64,000 nt of DNA from Diphasiastrum complanatum (GCA_029204225.1 CM055113.1:22451605-22515604); one strand, 5' to 3'; shown: positions 39,159 to 52,300, counted from the first letter of the stretch. The notes: generated by a model from the sequence alone, not told the origin. Made by a program: numbers and translations.

Positions 39159-39560
39159 TTGGAATTCTATGCTCAAGCCCAATTCCATTAGGTAATGAGA
39201 ATGTTGGAAAATTCTTGTTTATACCTATTCTTGAAAACAACAAAAAGAAGAAAGGAAGAAGGCTCAAAGTTTTGTACAAAAGATCGAAAAAATCAGGATC
39301 AAAATTTTTCAACCCAAGCCTATTTTTCGACCCAATGTTAATCCCATCAAAGAGAGAATTTCTGACCCTGGATCAGATCAGATCGAGGCAAAAAATATCC
39401 GGGTGTCTTTGACTCTGGATTGGATCGGATCAAGTCTAAATTATCCAGGTGTCTTTGAACGGATCGGATCGGGTCTAATAAATCCGACCCTTTGTATAAA
39501 TCCGACCCAGTGTATAAATTCTGAACCTTTGTAAAATTTCAACCCTTTGTACTGTTTGAT
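39159..39560 (+). repeat. LTR-related fragment in plus orientation
   Basis: TGTTGGAATTCTATGCTC and AGCCCAATTCCATT match the start of the nested copia 3' LTR (minus strand from 33,904) but on the plus strand. It is followed by short repeats of GGATCGGATC and AAATCCGACCC. Probably a remnant of another copy. Confidence 0.55.
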
Positions 39561-40871
39561 TTGCCCAACCCCAATGACCGAAATCATTGATAGAGCACTA
39601 ACAAAACCATTGAAATTTTCGAGGTCGAAAAGGAAAAATATAGGTATGGCTTATATAAAAAATCCTTTAACATAGTTTGATGGCAGACATAACAGTTCTG
39701 AGGTTCATAAAATTCCGACCACAAAATTTAAAACCTCTCATACAGTCATGCAACACCAAATATGCTTTTCCAAAAAAGATCCATGCAAAGACCTCATAGG
39801 ACAAGAAAAATAACAATATGCACAAAAGCATACACATGGCACAAGGGCATGCTAAAGAAAACTCTTTTTTAGGGAATCGATGCTGGCCCTCCAAAAACCC
39901 TAATCTCTCTCCCATTCAAACACCCAAAAGCTTATCCTGCCTTGCCCGACATCGGGAGAGAGAAAGAGATGTCAAGCAACCAGAATGAATGCTCCATCAA
40001 GGTCGCAACAGGCGCTAGAAAACAGACAACTGCAAGCTTACTCGATTGTTGCTCGCCCTACCATTGCATGGCCACCATCTCTCCATAACTGTCCCTCGTC
40101 TGATGCCTTGATCTGTTCACGCCCTCCAGCGTTGCCAGAAACTAGCTGAATACTTACTCCCTTCTTCAGGGTCGCGTTCCCACTTAAGCTATTCAATCTT
40201 CAGGTCAAGCCACTTTTAGCGCAGTTACAGCGAGATTCTGCTTGCTGATTGCCAAGAGTAACAACAAAAGATACCATCATCTCAACGAACACAGGGACAG
40301 GTGTAGAACAAAGGATCGATCATGGGCTGGGTTTCTGGAAACCAAATTCACCCATCCAACATAAATCGACCATATGTAAGGCAAAGGAAAAAAGGACCAG
40401 ACAGCGGCATCTTCCACAACACCAATTGATTCAACAGTTCCACATTCGGCCCTGCTCAGCTCTAAACAACTAATTTTAAATTAATTTCCAATAGCTTTCA
40501 CTCATCAGAAATAGAAGTTTTAGAACATTATGGATTGACGCATGCACTCTAAACCTTTAACTAACCCAGCAATGCAACAAGCAACCGGCGGACCTACCTT
40601 TGTAAATTATTCTACAATCATTCACAGTTTCCTCAAAAAAACAGAAAATTACGAATGAATTCACCCTAGTTCTTAGCATCTCCACCCCTAACATGTAGAA
40701 GAGCACTATACTACCAATTTCGAAAAGCATGCATTAATCCGGAATTTGTGAATCCAACTCCCAAATTCTTGAGAAAATAGCACTCCAACCAGGATGTAAA
40801 TCCAAGGGCTTCCAACTTCCAAACCGATGTAGAGCTTGTCTCCATCTTATCCAAGACCGCATCTTAGCCGA
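39561..40871. other. 5' internal part of large copia element, no gene recognised
   Basis: Between the LTR fragment and the PBS at 40,872 I see no gag-like frame, only short unrelated ORFs. If the 9.7 kb reading is right, gag of the large element has been lost or is too decayed to see. Confidence 0.4.
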
Positions 40872-40883
40872 GCTCTAATACCA
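40872..40883 (-). other. Primer-binding site of the large copia element
   Basis: Plus strand GCTCTAATACCA, one mismatch from the complement of the copia tRNA-Met PBS, one base left of the LTR start TGTAAAGACC. Confidence 0.6.
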
Positions 40884-41429
40884 ATGTAAAGACCACTAGG
40901 AAAAATCCCTAATGATGAGGATAGGAGAACACGACAAGAGACATGTAGGAGCAAAACCGCCCAACCAAACCTAGATCAAACCTGGATCTAGCCCCCGAGC
41001 CATGTCATGTGAATGTTAGAGGACAAGAGAGTAATGAACTCATGCAATCCCCATGCATTCCAACTATAAATAGGTCACAACTCTTCATGGAGTACTCTTG
41101 CCTATATTCGTCACACGTACATGCACTACTCCATATGTTTCAATGTCCTCTCAAGGTTATTAGTCACAAACTAGCCTTGACATGGAAATTAAATCTCGAC
41201 GTGACCAACAATCTCGAATATCGAAGAGTCGGTCTACCATATTAGAACTATTCCATGTCCTTAGCTGAATATGGCCGTAACAGACAGAGGCTATTCGCGA
41301 CTGCCATAGGCAGCATTTTTTGTCATATTCTATGTTCTCATTTCATAATCGATGTTGTGAATATTTCTTGTAGGTAGAATGGCTGAGGGCAAGCAAGTTT
41401 TCTCAAATGATATCTAGCTATTAAAGAAT

Positions 41430-42720
41430 TTGGATTTACGATCATCATGAACATTGTATCATATTGATCCATATTCATTACAACATCATGATTTTCATTT
41501 GGTAACTCAATTGATAATTTATGTGTCATGAAAAAAAAGGTCTTTTAGGTTACTGTGAGAATTTGAAAGCCTATGGTAATGCACATTCAATGCAAAGAAT
41601 ATATCTTTTAGAAGAGGACCGAAAGAAAATATCAAAGGAGTGTAAAGATAACTATATAAGTTTGAAAACTTATTTGAAGGAAAATGATATCCTCAAGAAG
41701 GAGATTCGAATGTTACAATCTTTTTTACAATTAGCAATGATGAGATGAAAATTGCATTTCAATCCATGCTTATCTCTTATTTGTCCTTGGTTGAGGACAT
41801 GGATTTCCTTAACAAAAAGACAAAAACTAACAAGAGAAAGAGATTGGTAACAAGGGATATTTGTAATCTTTCATCCAAAAGAGGTTATCGAAAAAGAAGA
41901 ATTCATGCATTCAAGTAAGTTCTAGCTTGTTTGTAGTGATATTGTTTGAACTTTTTGATTCAATGCAATCACTAGTTCTATCAGTTATTTATACCACTTA
42001 TTTGAATTTTAGCAATCAATACAATGTGTGTCCAAATCTTTATGACTATTGTTTGAACATGATATTTGCTATGCAGATCTACATTGGTCGTCAAAGACCA
42101 TTTGGTCGATGAGATTTCCACTGAAAAATCATTAGGTTCTATTTTGACTTCTAAATCAACGAAATCAATGTTAAACAATGATAGAATGAAAAAAATTAAG
42201 GCTTCAATCTTTGATAACATTATGAATGAAGTTGGAAAAATACTAGACATTATATTAGTTTAAGGGGCATGTGATTTTTCTAGCATTAGTAGAGAAGCAT
42301 ATGTCACAATGTTTAAGATGGTAAAGGAAACATTTACACAGGTGAGTATAAAATTGCTTCCAATCCCACAACCATTTCATCTTAAAAGAAAAAGAGACGG
42401 AATTCCACTCAATGTTCATAGGATTGGCAATTTTAACATAGAGTGGCATTTGGCAGGAGACCTAAAGACGTGAAAATGTATGTCAACGTTTAATATGAAG
42501 CTAATTCAAAGAACCCTTGTCTATATAACATAAATACAACAAAAGACATGAAAAGGAGTACAAGAATATCAAGAGATCGAAAAGATCCAAATTGAAAACT
42601 TTTACTACTTACTCATATTCATAATGTTCATATTTGTACATTGCATGTAGAGGTGAGTATAATAGACAAAATAATATATCTTCACATATTGTTTGCATGG
42701 AATACCAAAGCTAGAGTCAT
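41430..42720 (+). pseudogene. Unidentified intron-bearing gene family, copy B, decayed
   Basis: Counterpart of 26,004-27,040. Shares ATTGTATCATATTGATCCAT (41,453), a Lys/Glu-rich frame (LLEEDRKKISKECKDNYIS; 41,521-41,748), the donor TTCAA|GTAAGTT (~41,913), the acceptor TATGCAG|ATC (~42,078), the exon with STLVVKDHLVDEISTEKSLG and SILTSKSTKSMLNNDR, and AATATCAAGAGATC... (42,563) with TGCATGTAGAGGTGAGTATA. Here the second exon runs a little further (IMNEVGKILDIILV). Basic KTKTNKRKRLVTRD lies upstream. Family unknown; it ends where the next copia begins, and the large copia LTR abuts its left end, so insertions flank it. Confidence 0.5.
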
Positions 42721-42896
42721 CTTTGAAGCAAGCCATATCCAGATTAGAGGCTGAGATCTATAGGAAGGAAGAGTTAGCAGAGACTTGAATCTAAGATGAA
42801 TTTCAGAAAAAGCCTCTACACCAGGTCCGTCAATGACAGAAGGCAAAATAATATAAATAGTTAGAACAACATCTAAATTGTTGACCTTTAGCTCCA

Positions 42897-45830
42897 TTAG
42901 TAGCCTCTTGGTTTGTTTCTTGACAACCAAGAAACAATCCCTTCACCAATAAATATAGCATAGACACCTGTGGACTTTTGATCCCTCTTGTCACCTACAA
43001 AATTCGAGTCACTATATGCATGCAAATTAATTACATCCCCTCTATAGATAATTCCATGATCTAGAGTGCCCGAGAGACATCTCGAGATCCTTTTTGCGCT
43101 TTTCCAATGTATGATCAATGGATCTTGCATATTTTGACTAAGCCTACATACACTAAAGCATAAATCAGGTCTAGTAATGGTAATTCACATCAATGAGCCT
43201 ATAAGTTGCCTATAAAGAGTGATGTCCATGAAGGATCCTTCATCACCTTTATTGAGCACTTTTACATCTTGCTCCATTGGTGTTTCTACATGCTTGCAAC
43301 TTGCATTTTAAATTTATTGAGCAAACTTTGAACATATTTATATTGACTAGTGAAGATGAAATATGAATCTCTAAGTACTTCTATGCCCAATATGAAGTGG
43401 AGTTGACCAAGATCTACCATCTTAAACACTAAAGATAGATCTTTCTTGGTTTTCTCTATGCCATCAATGTTATCACCACTTAGAACTATGTCATCTACAT
43501 AGATCAACAAAAGTACAATGCCATTTACATCAAACTTTATGTACAAACTTGGATCATACTCACTTTGAGTGAATCCAATAGAAACCAATGATCATGCCCT
43601 TCCATTCATATTGTGTGTGGTTGTGGATTTAGAGTGGATTAGTTTTCTTGCTTTCCTAGTTGTGGATTAGATTTCATGTTTTCTTGTGGATTAATGTAGG
43701 AGCTAGCATTCAAGTAAACTAAAATAGGCTAGAAATGTGGCATAAATCTTGCATATTCTCTAACATTCTAGTTCTTGATATTCTTGGGATGTCCAAGAAT
43801 CAAAAGGCTGGTTAGTTTCTTGATTCTTGGACTTCTAACATGCTGTAGATGTCAATTTATGCAAGTAAAGTAGTGTAGGATCTGATTTTAGTTCATTTTG
43901 CAATGATCCGATTTAGCATTTTGTTTTTAAGTGCCATAATAATGCCCAACCGAAGAGCTGTTTTTGGGCATTCTTGGTGTGCTTGCATGGTAGAATGATT
44001 GCAAGTGATTTCAAGAGTTCAAGAGTGTCCGAAATCTGAGTATCCGTGACAGGTTGAACCATACTACAACCCTGAGAATCTGCTGCCTGATCTGGGCATT
44101 GAACCAAATAGAAATGATCAAGAACATGCCCAACTAACAACCAATATGGAGGTAGCATAAGCTGTAACAAGAAGCAGACAAGCATAACCAGTAGGCAGAA
44201 AGAGGAAACAGTCAACATTGCTTCAAGCCATATAAGCTCCTTTGAAGATGACATACTTTACCTTCCATATCGAGCTTGATGAAGCCTTGGGGCTGCTCCA
44301 TGAATATATCCTCCTCCAAATAGCCATTAAGAAATGCATTAGATACATCCATTTGAAAAAGAGTCCATCCAAAACAAGAAAAAAGTTCTAGGCTCAACCT
44401 TATTGTGACCATCTTGGTCACGGGTGCAAAAGTTTCCTCGTAGTCTATGCCTCTTTCTTGGGCATATCCTTTGGAAACCCACTTACCTTATGCTTGCTTA
44501 CACTTCCATCCACATTTAGCTTAAGTTTGAAAACCCATTTGCATCTGATCACATTCTTCCTTAAAGGTCTATTAACTAGAATCCATGTGCCATTTTCTAT
44601 TAAAGCATTGTACCCATCTAGCATTGTTTGAAACCATTCTTTAAAACTCAATGCATCTTCTACCATCAAAATTTGAATGTGTGCAAAGGATGAAGATGGA
44701 TTACCCTCGGCTTGCTTGCCCTTGTCTTGATAAGTGAGCCTTATTGGTTCTTGCTCTTGATGACCTCCTTGGAGTGATTGGTACTTTTGGCTCTTGCTCC
44801 TCCTCAAGATCAAGATTATTTGATCCTCGGCCACCTCCCTCTCAATGGAAGGGTTAGTTGAACCATTTACAAGCTTATGCATTCTACTCTCATCAAAGAT
44901 GACATCTCTAGAAACCACAAACATATTGGAAGATGGAATGTATACCTTGTATCCCTTGATGGAAGATGTGGATCCTCCTTTGTCCTTGTCTCCAAAGGTG
45001 TATGCACATAGCAAATGCATCCAAACACCTTCAAGCTTTCTTCCATACAAGACTTCATAAGGTGTTTTTCCTTCAATAGAGCTACATGAAACTCTATTCA
45101 CCAAGTGGTTAGCACAAATGAGGGCTTCTCCCCAAAAAGACTTTGGCAAACTAGCATCAAGCCTTAAAGCTTTAGATATAGGGACAAGATAACTCCTTAA
45201 TCCTTCTTGGTCACAAAATCCTTAAATTCATTGGAGATGTACTCGCGACCATTATCACTTCTAAAAGTCTTGATCTTGTAACCATTATGCTTTTTAACAA
45301 AGACTTTGAACTTGAAAAAGCTTTCAAATACTTGTGCTTCAGATGTGAGCAAGAAAACCCAAAAATACCTTTAGTAATCATCTACGAATGTAACAAATAT
45401 GGTCGCACCTCCATTTGTCTTTGTACTTGCAATGTGTAGATCCGAGTGGATCAACTCAAGTGGATGAGTTGTCTTTGTGATGGAGCTTGAGAATGGGTTC
45501 TTATGTGCTTTTGAAAGAGCACATGCTTCACACACCTTCTCCTCCCTTGCTAAGGAATTTAGAAGGCCTAAAGCAAGCTCCTCCTTGCAAATGACCTCCT
45601 TGCACATGACCTCCAATGAGCTTGAGTTGATATGGCAGTCTATTGTGCCACAAATCAAAGCTTGATAACTTGCTCTCCTCGGCTATCCTCACAATGTTAG
45701 TGTCCATAAAAGCATCAAGCCTGAAGACCCTACATCCTATAACTAAAATATCATCCGAGCATAACTATTTGGAAAAACTCTTCGAAAATGAAGACCCAAC
45801 TCATGGAGGTCCACCTATGTATGCATAGTG
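42897..45830 (-). pseudogene. Copia polyprotein, integrase to RNase H, interrupted
   Basis: Minus strand, in order: KVCEACALSKAHKNPF (GAG-pre-integrase zinc part, ~45,540), HPLELIHSDLHIASTKTNGG and FVTFVDDY (integrase core, ~45,440-45,373), KSFWGEALICANHLVNRV with GKTPYEVLYGRK (~45,140-45,050), VVSRDVIFDES, WILVNRPLRKNVIRCKWVF (~44,580), FQMDVSNAFLNGYLEEDIFM (RT, ~44,350), then after a 600 bp gap LLLIYVDDIVLSGDN (RT active site, ~43,500), LGQLHFILGIEVLRD and finally AYSDSNFVGDKRDQKSTGVY (RNase H, ~43,010). The gap at 43,600-44,210 contains the dispersed repeat copy 2. Frame changes and stops are frequent. LTRs were not identified. Confidence 0.9.
43585..43899. repeat. Dispersed repeat, copy 2, inserted in copia RT
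   Basis: 43,631-43,899 matches 21,463-21,730; the left margin GTGTGTGGTTGTGGATT matches copy 1 in inverted orientation. It splits the RT domain of the surrounding copia, showing insertion after that element. Confidence 0.7.
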
Positions 45831-46481
45831 TTGGGGTTGTGTGTGTGTTCTTCCCAATCAAAGAAAAAACAATGAATATTATAAGGATCGAATCGAACAA
45901 CTGAAATTCAAACAATGACTTAGATCATTCGTCTGATTAGTAGAATATCTATATAGGTGTCTTAGACAACCACGAAAAGAATGAAATATTAGCCCTCTGT
46001 AACAGCCATGCAATTTTTGAATCAAATATTCTACATCAATCAATGAAGCGATAATATCAGATATAGAAAGAGAGAAGAATAAGAAAGAGCATTCGACAAT
46101 GCTAATGCATGTAAAGCAAAAAGAAGAATCTGTAAATTAAGCTATTGTAATACAACGATCAGATCACAAAAAGCTGAACCTCTTGATCGATAATGGTTCA
46201 CAGTAGTTGTGCGCTAAGCACTACGACCCTACTATGTTTATTACAGATGAACAATGTCTCTATCTTCTTGAATTGCTCTCACTCTCTCATGATATCTTAT
46301 TCTAAGGAGTTAGATAACTTGATACAATCGAGTTCTTACTTGAACTCTAATTCTTGCAGCATTTTTTTATTCTGATCTATTGTATATATATATACAAAGC
46401 TACAAAAATCGTATCTAACATATTCTTGTGAACTGATGTGTTTAGGCACAATGCAGTGTATACAAAATAATGCTAAATTGT
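45831..46481. other. Spacer between two copia remnants
   Basis: No gene. Could hold a decayed LTR (TGTTGGGGTTGTGTGTGTG at 45,831), but no partner copy was found. Confidence 0.4.
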
Positions 46482-46983
46482 TTAGTGAAAATTGTACAGT
46501 CTACAGACATGACAATGAGCAGTTACTGTATATAGTAACATGTTCAAACAATGACGTAATCTACAGTAGATTCGACAAAGGAAAAGCTTCATTTTGAGTG
46601 GTATCATTCGACAATCGATATCCAATCTTTGCATGTCCTTTGATAGCTTGAATCCTGGATCCATAAGTGAATCTATCTACTTGCAATCTTCCATGCCATA
46701 CTTGTGGAATACATTGGTTAAATACTTTTCCTGGCTTATAGCGACCCTTTTGCTTATTTTGTCTCTCGTGCTCTCCATGCCGGAGTAGGTAGTGTACTAG
46801 GCCCAAATAAGTCATTTTGAATTCCTTTAATAGTAGAGCTTTCGTCTCATGCAATAGCTTATTCGAATTGTTGATAATCAACGAGTCATTAACATACAAT
46901 GCTACTATAACATCGTTTGAACCTCTGTATTTGATATACGCGTTCAGATCTATAGAAATGGAAGTAAATTGGTGTTGCAACAA
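46482..46983 (-). pseudogene. Copia reverse transcriptase fragment with YVND
   Basis: Minus strand: ISIDLNAYIKYRGSNDVIVA, LYVNDSLIINNSNKLL, LLLKEFKMTYLGLVHYLL, a frame change, then the MDPGFKLSKD block. This is the central copia RT with the active-site YVDD changed to YVND, replacing a catalytic Asp. It does not continue the copia at 42,897-45,830, which has its own RT. Confidence 0.8.
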
Positions 46984-49333
46984 GAATCAATTTATTCTAT
47001 CAAATCATGCCCTTGCAATGATAATATGTAATCTGAACTAATAGATGATCAACAAAATACTGACCTTGATAAGAATAATAAATAAAATTTTCTCATCACC
47101 TTTGGTATTCCATTGATCCAATCATATATTGCTTAAAATCGTTTCGATTCAACTAATTGTTAATGATCTTAAGGTATTATATCTAAGAGCAAATGGTAGT
47201 AGCTTTATTGTCTTACAGTAAAAGATGAAAACAAACTAACTATCAATGAAAGGCTTTGGATAAAGACTTTGCAATTACCCATCACAAGTGAGAGCCCGCC
47301 TAACAATAAGTTTCTAAATATACAACGATCTAGTTTTTTCTTTACAAATACAATTAAATTCTCTCTATGATGGTTTGGGACAAATAGAAGAGAAGAAATA
47401 GTAGGAAAAAAAAAAGACAATAGAGACCTTGACCCAAGTCAATTAATTTTAGCAAAGGAATATCAAGGGGTCCGGCAATGGAGCAAGATCAATTTCCTAG
47501 CTTTCCTTTGTTTTTTAAATTGAAATGGGAGATGTATTTTCAGGTTCCTTCTAGAGTTCCAAACTAGGTTGCCAAAGCAAGGGAAACAAAAGAACCAGAT
47601 GGTGGCTCAAACCAACTCAACCAACTGTAAACCAAATGGATCTAACCCCCAAGTTAATGGAACACTACCAATAACTCCCTATGTAGGAGAGATGTCAATC
47701 CAACAACATGTAGCTACCACCACAAATTCGGGCTCTCTCCAAGGAGAGGCCTGAATGAGATCTACATAGTCAATTGAAATGTTAATTTTGAGTACTAATC
47801 CCCAAGTTTAAAGGCCTTGAGATGCCATAAACCTGGTATTGCTTGTGAAGTTTCATGTGAACAAGGAAGAGGATTTCTTGATGACAATTTGCATAAGAGG
47901 CAGATATCAAAAAAATCCTGATGTGCAACAATCATAGCGACAAGGGAACAAAAACATCGCTGAGAAAATGGGACCAGGCACAGGAATACCACATCAGCAT
48001 AGTAACATAAAATATAAAAAATATAAACACAGGAACTTTAAGTTTGTAAAAATTTGTATTCTAAAACTACAAATTATATAAACAAAATAAAGAATGAGTA
48101 CCATATATATGCAAGGCTACTACCTCATATATACAATATATGTAAAGCATATCTAAATTTCCTATTTTTTGGGTGTCTGTGGCAGGGAGCACATTCCCAA
48201 CCACGCTCCCAACATCAACTTCCTGTGTCTGGGAATGTGTTGAACATCCAAAAAGCTATCTTCCCCTATCATTATGGCAACAATAGCCAAGAATATAGCT
48301 TGTGCAAAGAATTGGCCAAAGCTAATACAATCTCTTCAAGGGAGCCTTTGCTCTAACCAGCAGCCTTCACAAGAACACTCCAAAGAAATAAAGTGGCATG
48401 GCATAGACATATATAAGTACGCATACTTGATAAGCACATTAAGGATGACTGTGAAGACGATCGCATAGGGCTTAACATGTAGCATTCTCTTAGGAAGGTG
48501 CATCGATCCTCTATTCATAGCATTTCCCTTAAGTTGTTTAGGGTTTAGGGTTCAAGTCTCTTTATATTTCAAGTCTCTATTTTCTAGCAGGTCTTTATAA
48601 TTCCGAATGTGCCTGGAAGAGCTCTATAGTAAGTACTCCTACAATTCGAGCAGAAATTTGAAATATTAAACTTTTTACAGCGCTATGTGGATAGAGCCTA
48701 GTACAACTCACCTCCCTAGGGAGGAATAACAGTTTGGATATATGGGCATGCAGCTGATGCTTGATTCAGCACCATTTGCTGCTATAAACATGCAGGCTAT
48801 GACATGAGTGAAAATTTCTTAAGAGTTCCGACTGATATCAAGCACTCTGCCAATGTTCAACATGCATAGGGTGACTGTAAAATGCTCAACTTTAAGCTCC
48901 CTTTTTCAGAAGTCAGAATATCAAATTGCTCCTATAGGCATGCTCCAACTTAAGAAATTACATTGCAATATAGTATCAACAAGAACACCGAACTCCAGTT
49001 CTGTTACTAAAACAAAAGAGTAACTGCTTTGCATTCACAAAATGTACAAAATGATGTTGCTGTAACCAATCAACCAGAGGTTGTATAGAATTCACTGAAA
49101 TTTGCAACTTTCAGCTGAAAAAAGCAAAAATTTGCATCCTTAATGGCCTGTAGAGAAAAAGAAATAGTTTACAAGCCTTCTTGATTTTCCAGAAGACCTA
49201 TCGATCTCGCTTGACATGCTTGAAGCAGGGATTTACATTGAAAAGAATGTTATCACGCGAGAAAGTACTAGAAGTTGAATATGCAAACTTGTACAGAAGG
49301 GGAGAGAACGGAAACACCAAATGATGTGCTGTG
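46984..49333. other. Downstream flank of the receptor kinase gene
   Basis: AT-rich, with no recognisable gene. A 61-codon frame at 47,569-47,754 has no family features. The part nearest 49,333 should contain the 3' UTR and polyadenylation region of the minus-strand kinase gene. Confidence 0.5.
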
Positions 49334-52300
49334 TTATCTAGGCCCAGAAAGTTCCATGGCCTCAAGATCTAGAAACGAATCTTCAACTAGATGGTGATAC
49401 CTCCTAGGGATCTGCTGAGCTTCACGATTCCTTTTTGTCTCAACTTTCTGCCATTCCTCCCAGCGCTCAGCTAGACCATCTCCTTCCAGCATTCGAACAA
49501 CTTCCGACATCTTAGGACGGTCAGTTGGAAAAACTTGTGTGCACAGCAAGGCAACTTGCACCATCTCTTCCAGTTCTACTGCATTGTAGTTGTTTTTGAG
49601 GTCAGCATCCACCAAAACATCTAATCTCTTCTCAAGTTGCAATTGCTTAACCTGCATATACGGAGCATGCATGATCCGTCATTCAAAGTTCCAAGTCAAG
49701 CTGTATTGGCAACATAATTATCACTAATGTCACGATTGCAATCCACGTTAAAGTCATATTAACGGCACAAGACCACCGAGGGTTCTTTGCTAGATGAACA
49801 CAAGTATGTCACATCTACAATGAGGTATGCCTTTGTGAAATGTACTTCAAATGAGCTTAGCAGAACATTGCTGTTGTAAATCGACTCTCAAGAATGCTGC
49901 CACACAAAGGAACATAATACCAACTAGTAAAGTTGGAGAAGACCACCGCCATAAATTTTTCAACATGCAAGTAGATCCCAAGCCATGTTGATTCAACAAG
50001 AGTGCCACATAAAAGGATCCATATATAACATCAAAACACCAGCTTTGCAGTAGAAACAATGAACTACCATGAAGATGGCAGCCGCTATAAAACTGGTGTT
50101 CCTTGAGCATTGGTATAGTGATATGGTCTAATTGACGCAGCAGTAGTCTTGATAATCCTATTGATACTTCTATATGGTATTTTTGGCCCATACAACTGGC
50201 TTGGTATAATGACATTTGTAGCCACATCGAAGGACTACAATCTTCATGTCGGGGTTCAGATTGCAGCATGGACACCTCAGGATGAAGATTGTTAGCATGT
50301 GCAAAAGCTATGCCGTTTTATAGTTTATATCTTGCAACAACAATATCATTTTAGTCTCTTTAATACCCCACATTAAGTGCAATGTTCTGAGGGTGGGATT
50401 ATTATGGAGATAATTCTATACTTCTCTAGATGCTTGCCTTGCAACTACTTTTGGGACTCACAATTATTTTATGGTGCTACTTTGTAAGTTTTGGAACTCA
50501 TTATTAAGATCAGACTATCTAAATCAAAAATGACTTAAAAATGGGCCCTTACCTTAAAGACCATGTTAAAACATTCCAAGATGCTCTTGACCAAGTATGA
50601 ACAGGAGCTAGAGACTCTACTTTCTTGGATTATCAAGTTTTTTCTATTTTCTAAATATTGTAGTTATAGATCTGCAAGCCTTCATCCGTCATAAACTTTC
50701 TTAGTCGAAGATATGCTTGAGCTATTGATAGCCTTGTCTTTCACAAAATTTTCCTAGTTGAAAAATGCTTTGTCTATGCTATTTGATGTCTTTGTACTTC
50801 ATTCGATGCCAATATCTATGATGGAGTTCATAATAGGACCCATCTATGGATATTTTCAATGTTAGCCATAGATTAGAATAACATTAGGTTAGGTTTTATT
50901 CTAGAATCCGTTCTAGAAAGCTCTCTTGTAAGTTGCACCTAATAATAACTTGAATTTATTATCCCTCAAGTAGATGACTCGAAAGGACAGCCTATGGATC
51001 AAAGAGGCATAATTCTCAACACTTGTTGCTTTGTGCATTAGGGCCCTTTTTTAACTCAAAAAGGGCCTCTTCCTTGCCTAAACATGTTTGCTAATTAGGA
51101 TTAATTAACTCATTAATTGTCAATTCATTCTGGGTTGATCATGGGTTAAGTCACATCTCAATAGGCTCTAGTGTAATATAGTAAGGACAATTGATTTTTA
51201 ATATAGCCTAAAATTCTAATTCCAATATGATGTTTATTTTTTCAAAGCCTTCAAAAATTGGCTTTTATAACTCAGAATGAAAAAAAAGGGGGCCCAATAT
51301 CTCTTTGGGCCCCCATTTTGAAACAAAATTCAAAAAAAGAACAAGGGGTACAAAGCCCCCCCTCCCTTGTACACCCCCCCACTCTCCCTTTGTCCTCCCC
51401 TCCCCTCCCTTGTACCAAAGCCCCCCCCCCAATGTACCACACGCAACGCGTGAAGCCAGCGCGCCCCACCCCTCCCTCCGAGCCGCTAGACTCGTTGGGC
51501 GCCCAGGGCCGGAGGGGCCCATGTGTTCCCCCTCCCGCCCCCCAGGGGAGGCGCTATTTGGAAAGGCGAGGGGAGGGGAGGTGTGTGGAGTCGGGCGCTT
51601 AGCGCGCGCCCAACAGCGCCAGCGGCCCGAGGTGTTAACATTGTCATACCTCGGGCCACTGGCGCTGTTGGGCGCGCGCTAAGCGCCCGACTCCACACAC
51701 CTCCCCTCCCCTCAAATTTCCAGATAGCGCCTCCTCTGGGAGCAGGGGGGGGGAACACATGGGCCCCTTCGGGCCCTGGGCGCCCAACGAGCTTAGCGGC
51801 TCGGAGGGAGGGGTGGGGCGCGCTAGCTTCACGCGCTGCCTGTAGTACATTGGGGGGGGGGCTTTGGTACAAGGGAGGGGAGGGGAGGACAAAGGGAGAG
51901 TGGGGGGGTGTACAAGGGAGGGGGGGCTTTGTACCCCCTCCCCCTTGTTCTTTTTTTGAATTTTGTTTCAAAATGGGGGCCCAAAGAGATATTGGGCCCC
52001 CTTTTTTTTCATTCTGAGTTATAAAAGCCAATTTTTGAAGGCTTTGAAAAAATGGTTATATTTTCATTTAATATTCAAATTTGAGACTTGTCATAGCATC
52101 ATCATTATGGGTTGAGGAAGTAGAGTTAGAGGAGGGTTAGTGGGTGGGTTAGAATTTGAAGATCTAATTTACACCATTGGATATGCCATGTCATATGGAC
52201 CATTCCATCTCAGTTGTCACTCTCTTATTGGTACACATGTCATCATTAACACTAATTATAATTAGTAAAGAGGCCCTTTTTGGACTAATGTTCACAATCA

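Larger units (their letters stand above)
31613..41282 (-). mobile_element. Large minus-strand copia element with nested insertions
   Basis: Direct repeats 31,613-32,020 and 40,885-41,282 share long segments (GGATCTAGCCCCC.AGCCATG; CTATAAATAGGTC; GGTTATTAGTCACAAACT) and both end in GGCC[AG]TAACA on the plus strand; the right copy starts TGTAAAGACC. Left of the right LTR is GCTCTAATACCA (40,872-40,883), a near match to the complement of the copia tRNA-Met primer site. Right of the left LTR is TTCTTCCCTCCTT (32,021-32,033), a PPT on the minus strand. So the left repeat is the 3' LTR and the right the 5' LTR. Pol fragments at 32,710-33,545 fit as its own. A second copia (33,602-~36,830) lies inside. 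A TATA-like CTATAAATAGG is in each LTR. Matching target duplications were not seen. Confidence 0.65.

Noticed and set aside
47569-47754. 61-codon ORF rich in Asn/Gln/Thr
   Set aside because: No family features and no splice context; length is within chance for this region.
51258-52031. Several overlapping 80-180 codon ORFs on both strands
   Set aside because: They are the two arms of the 818 bp foldback read in different directions; no domain and mirrored sequences.
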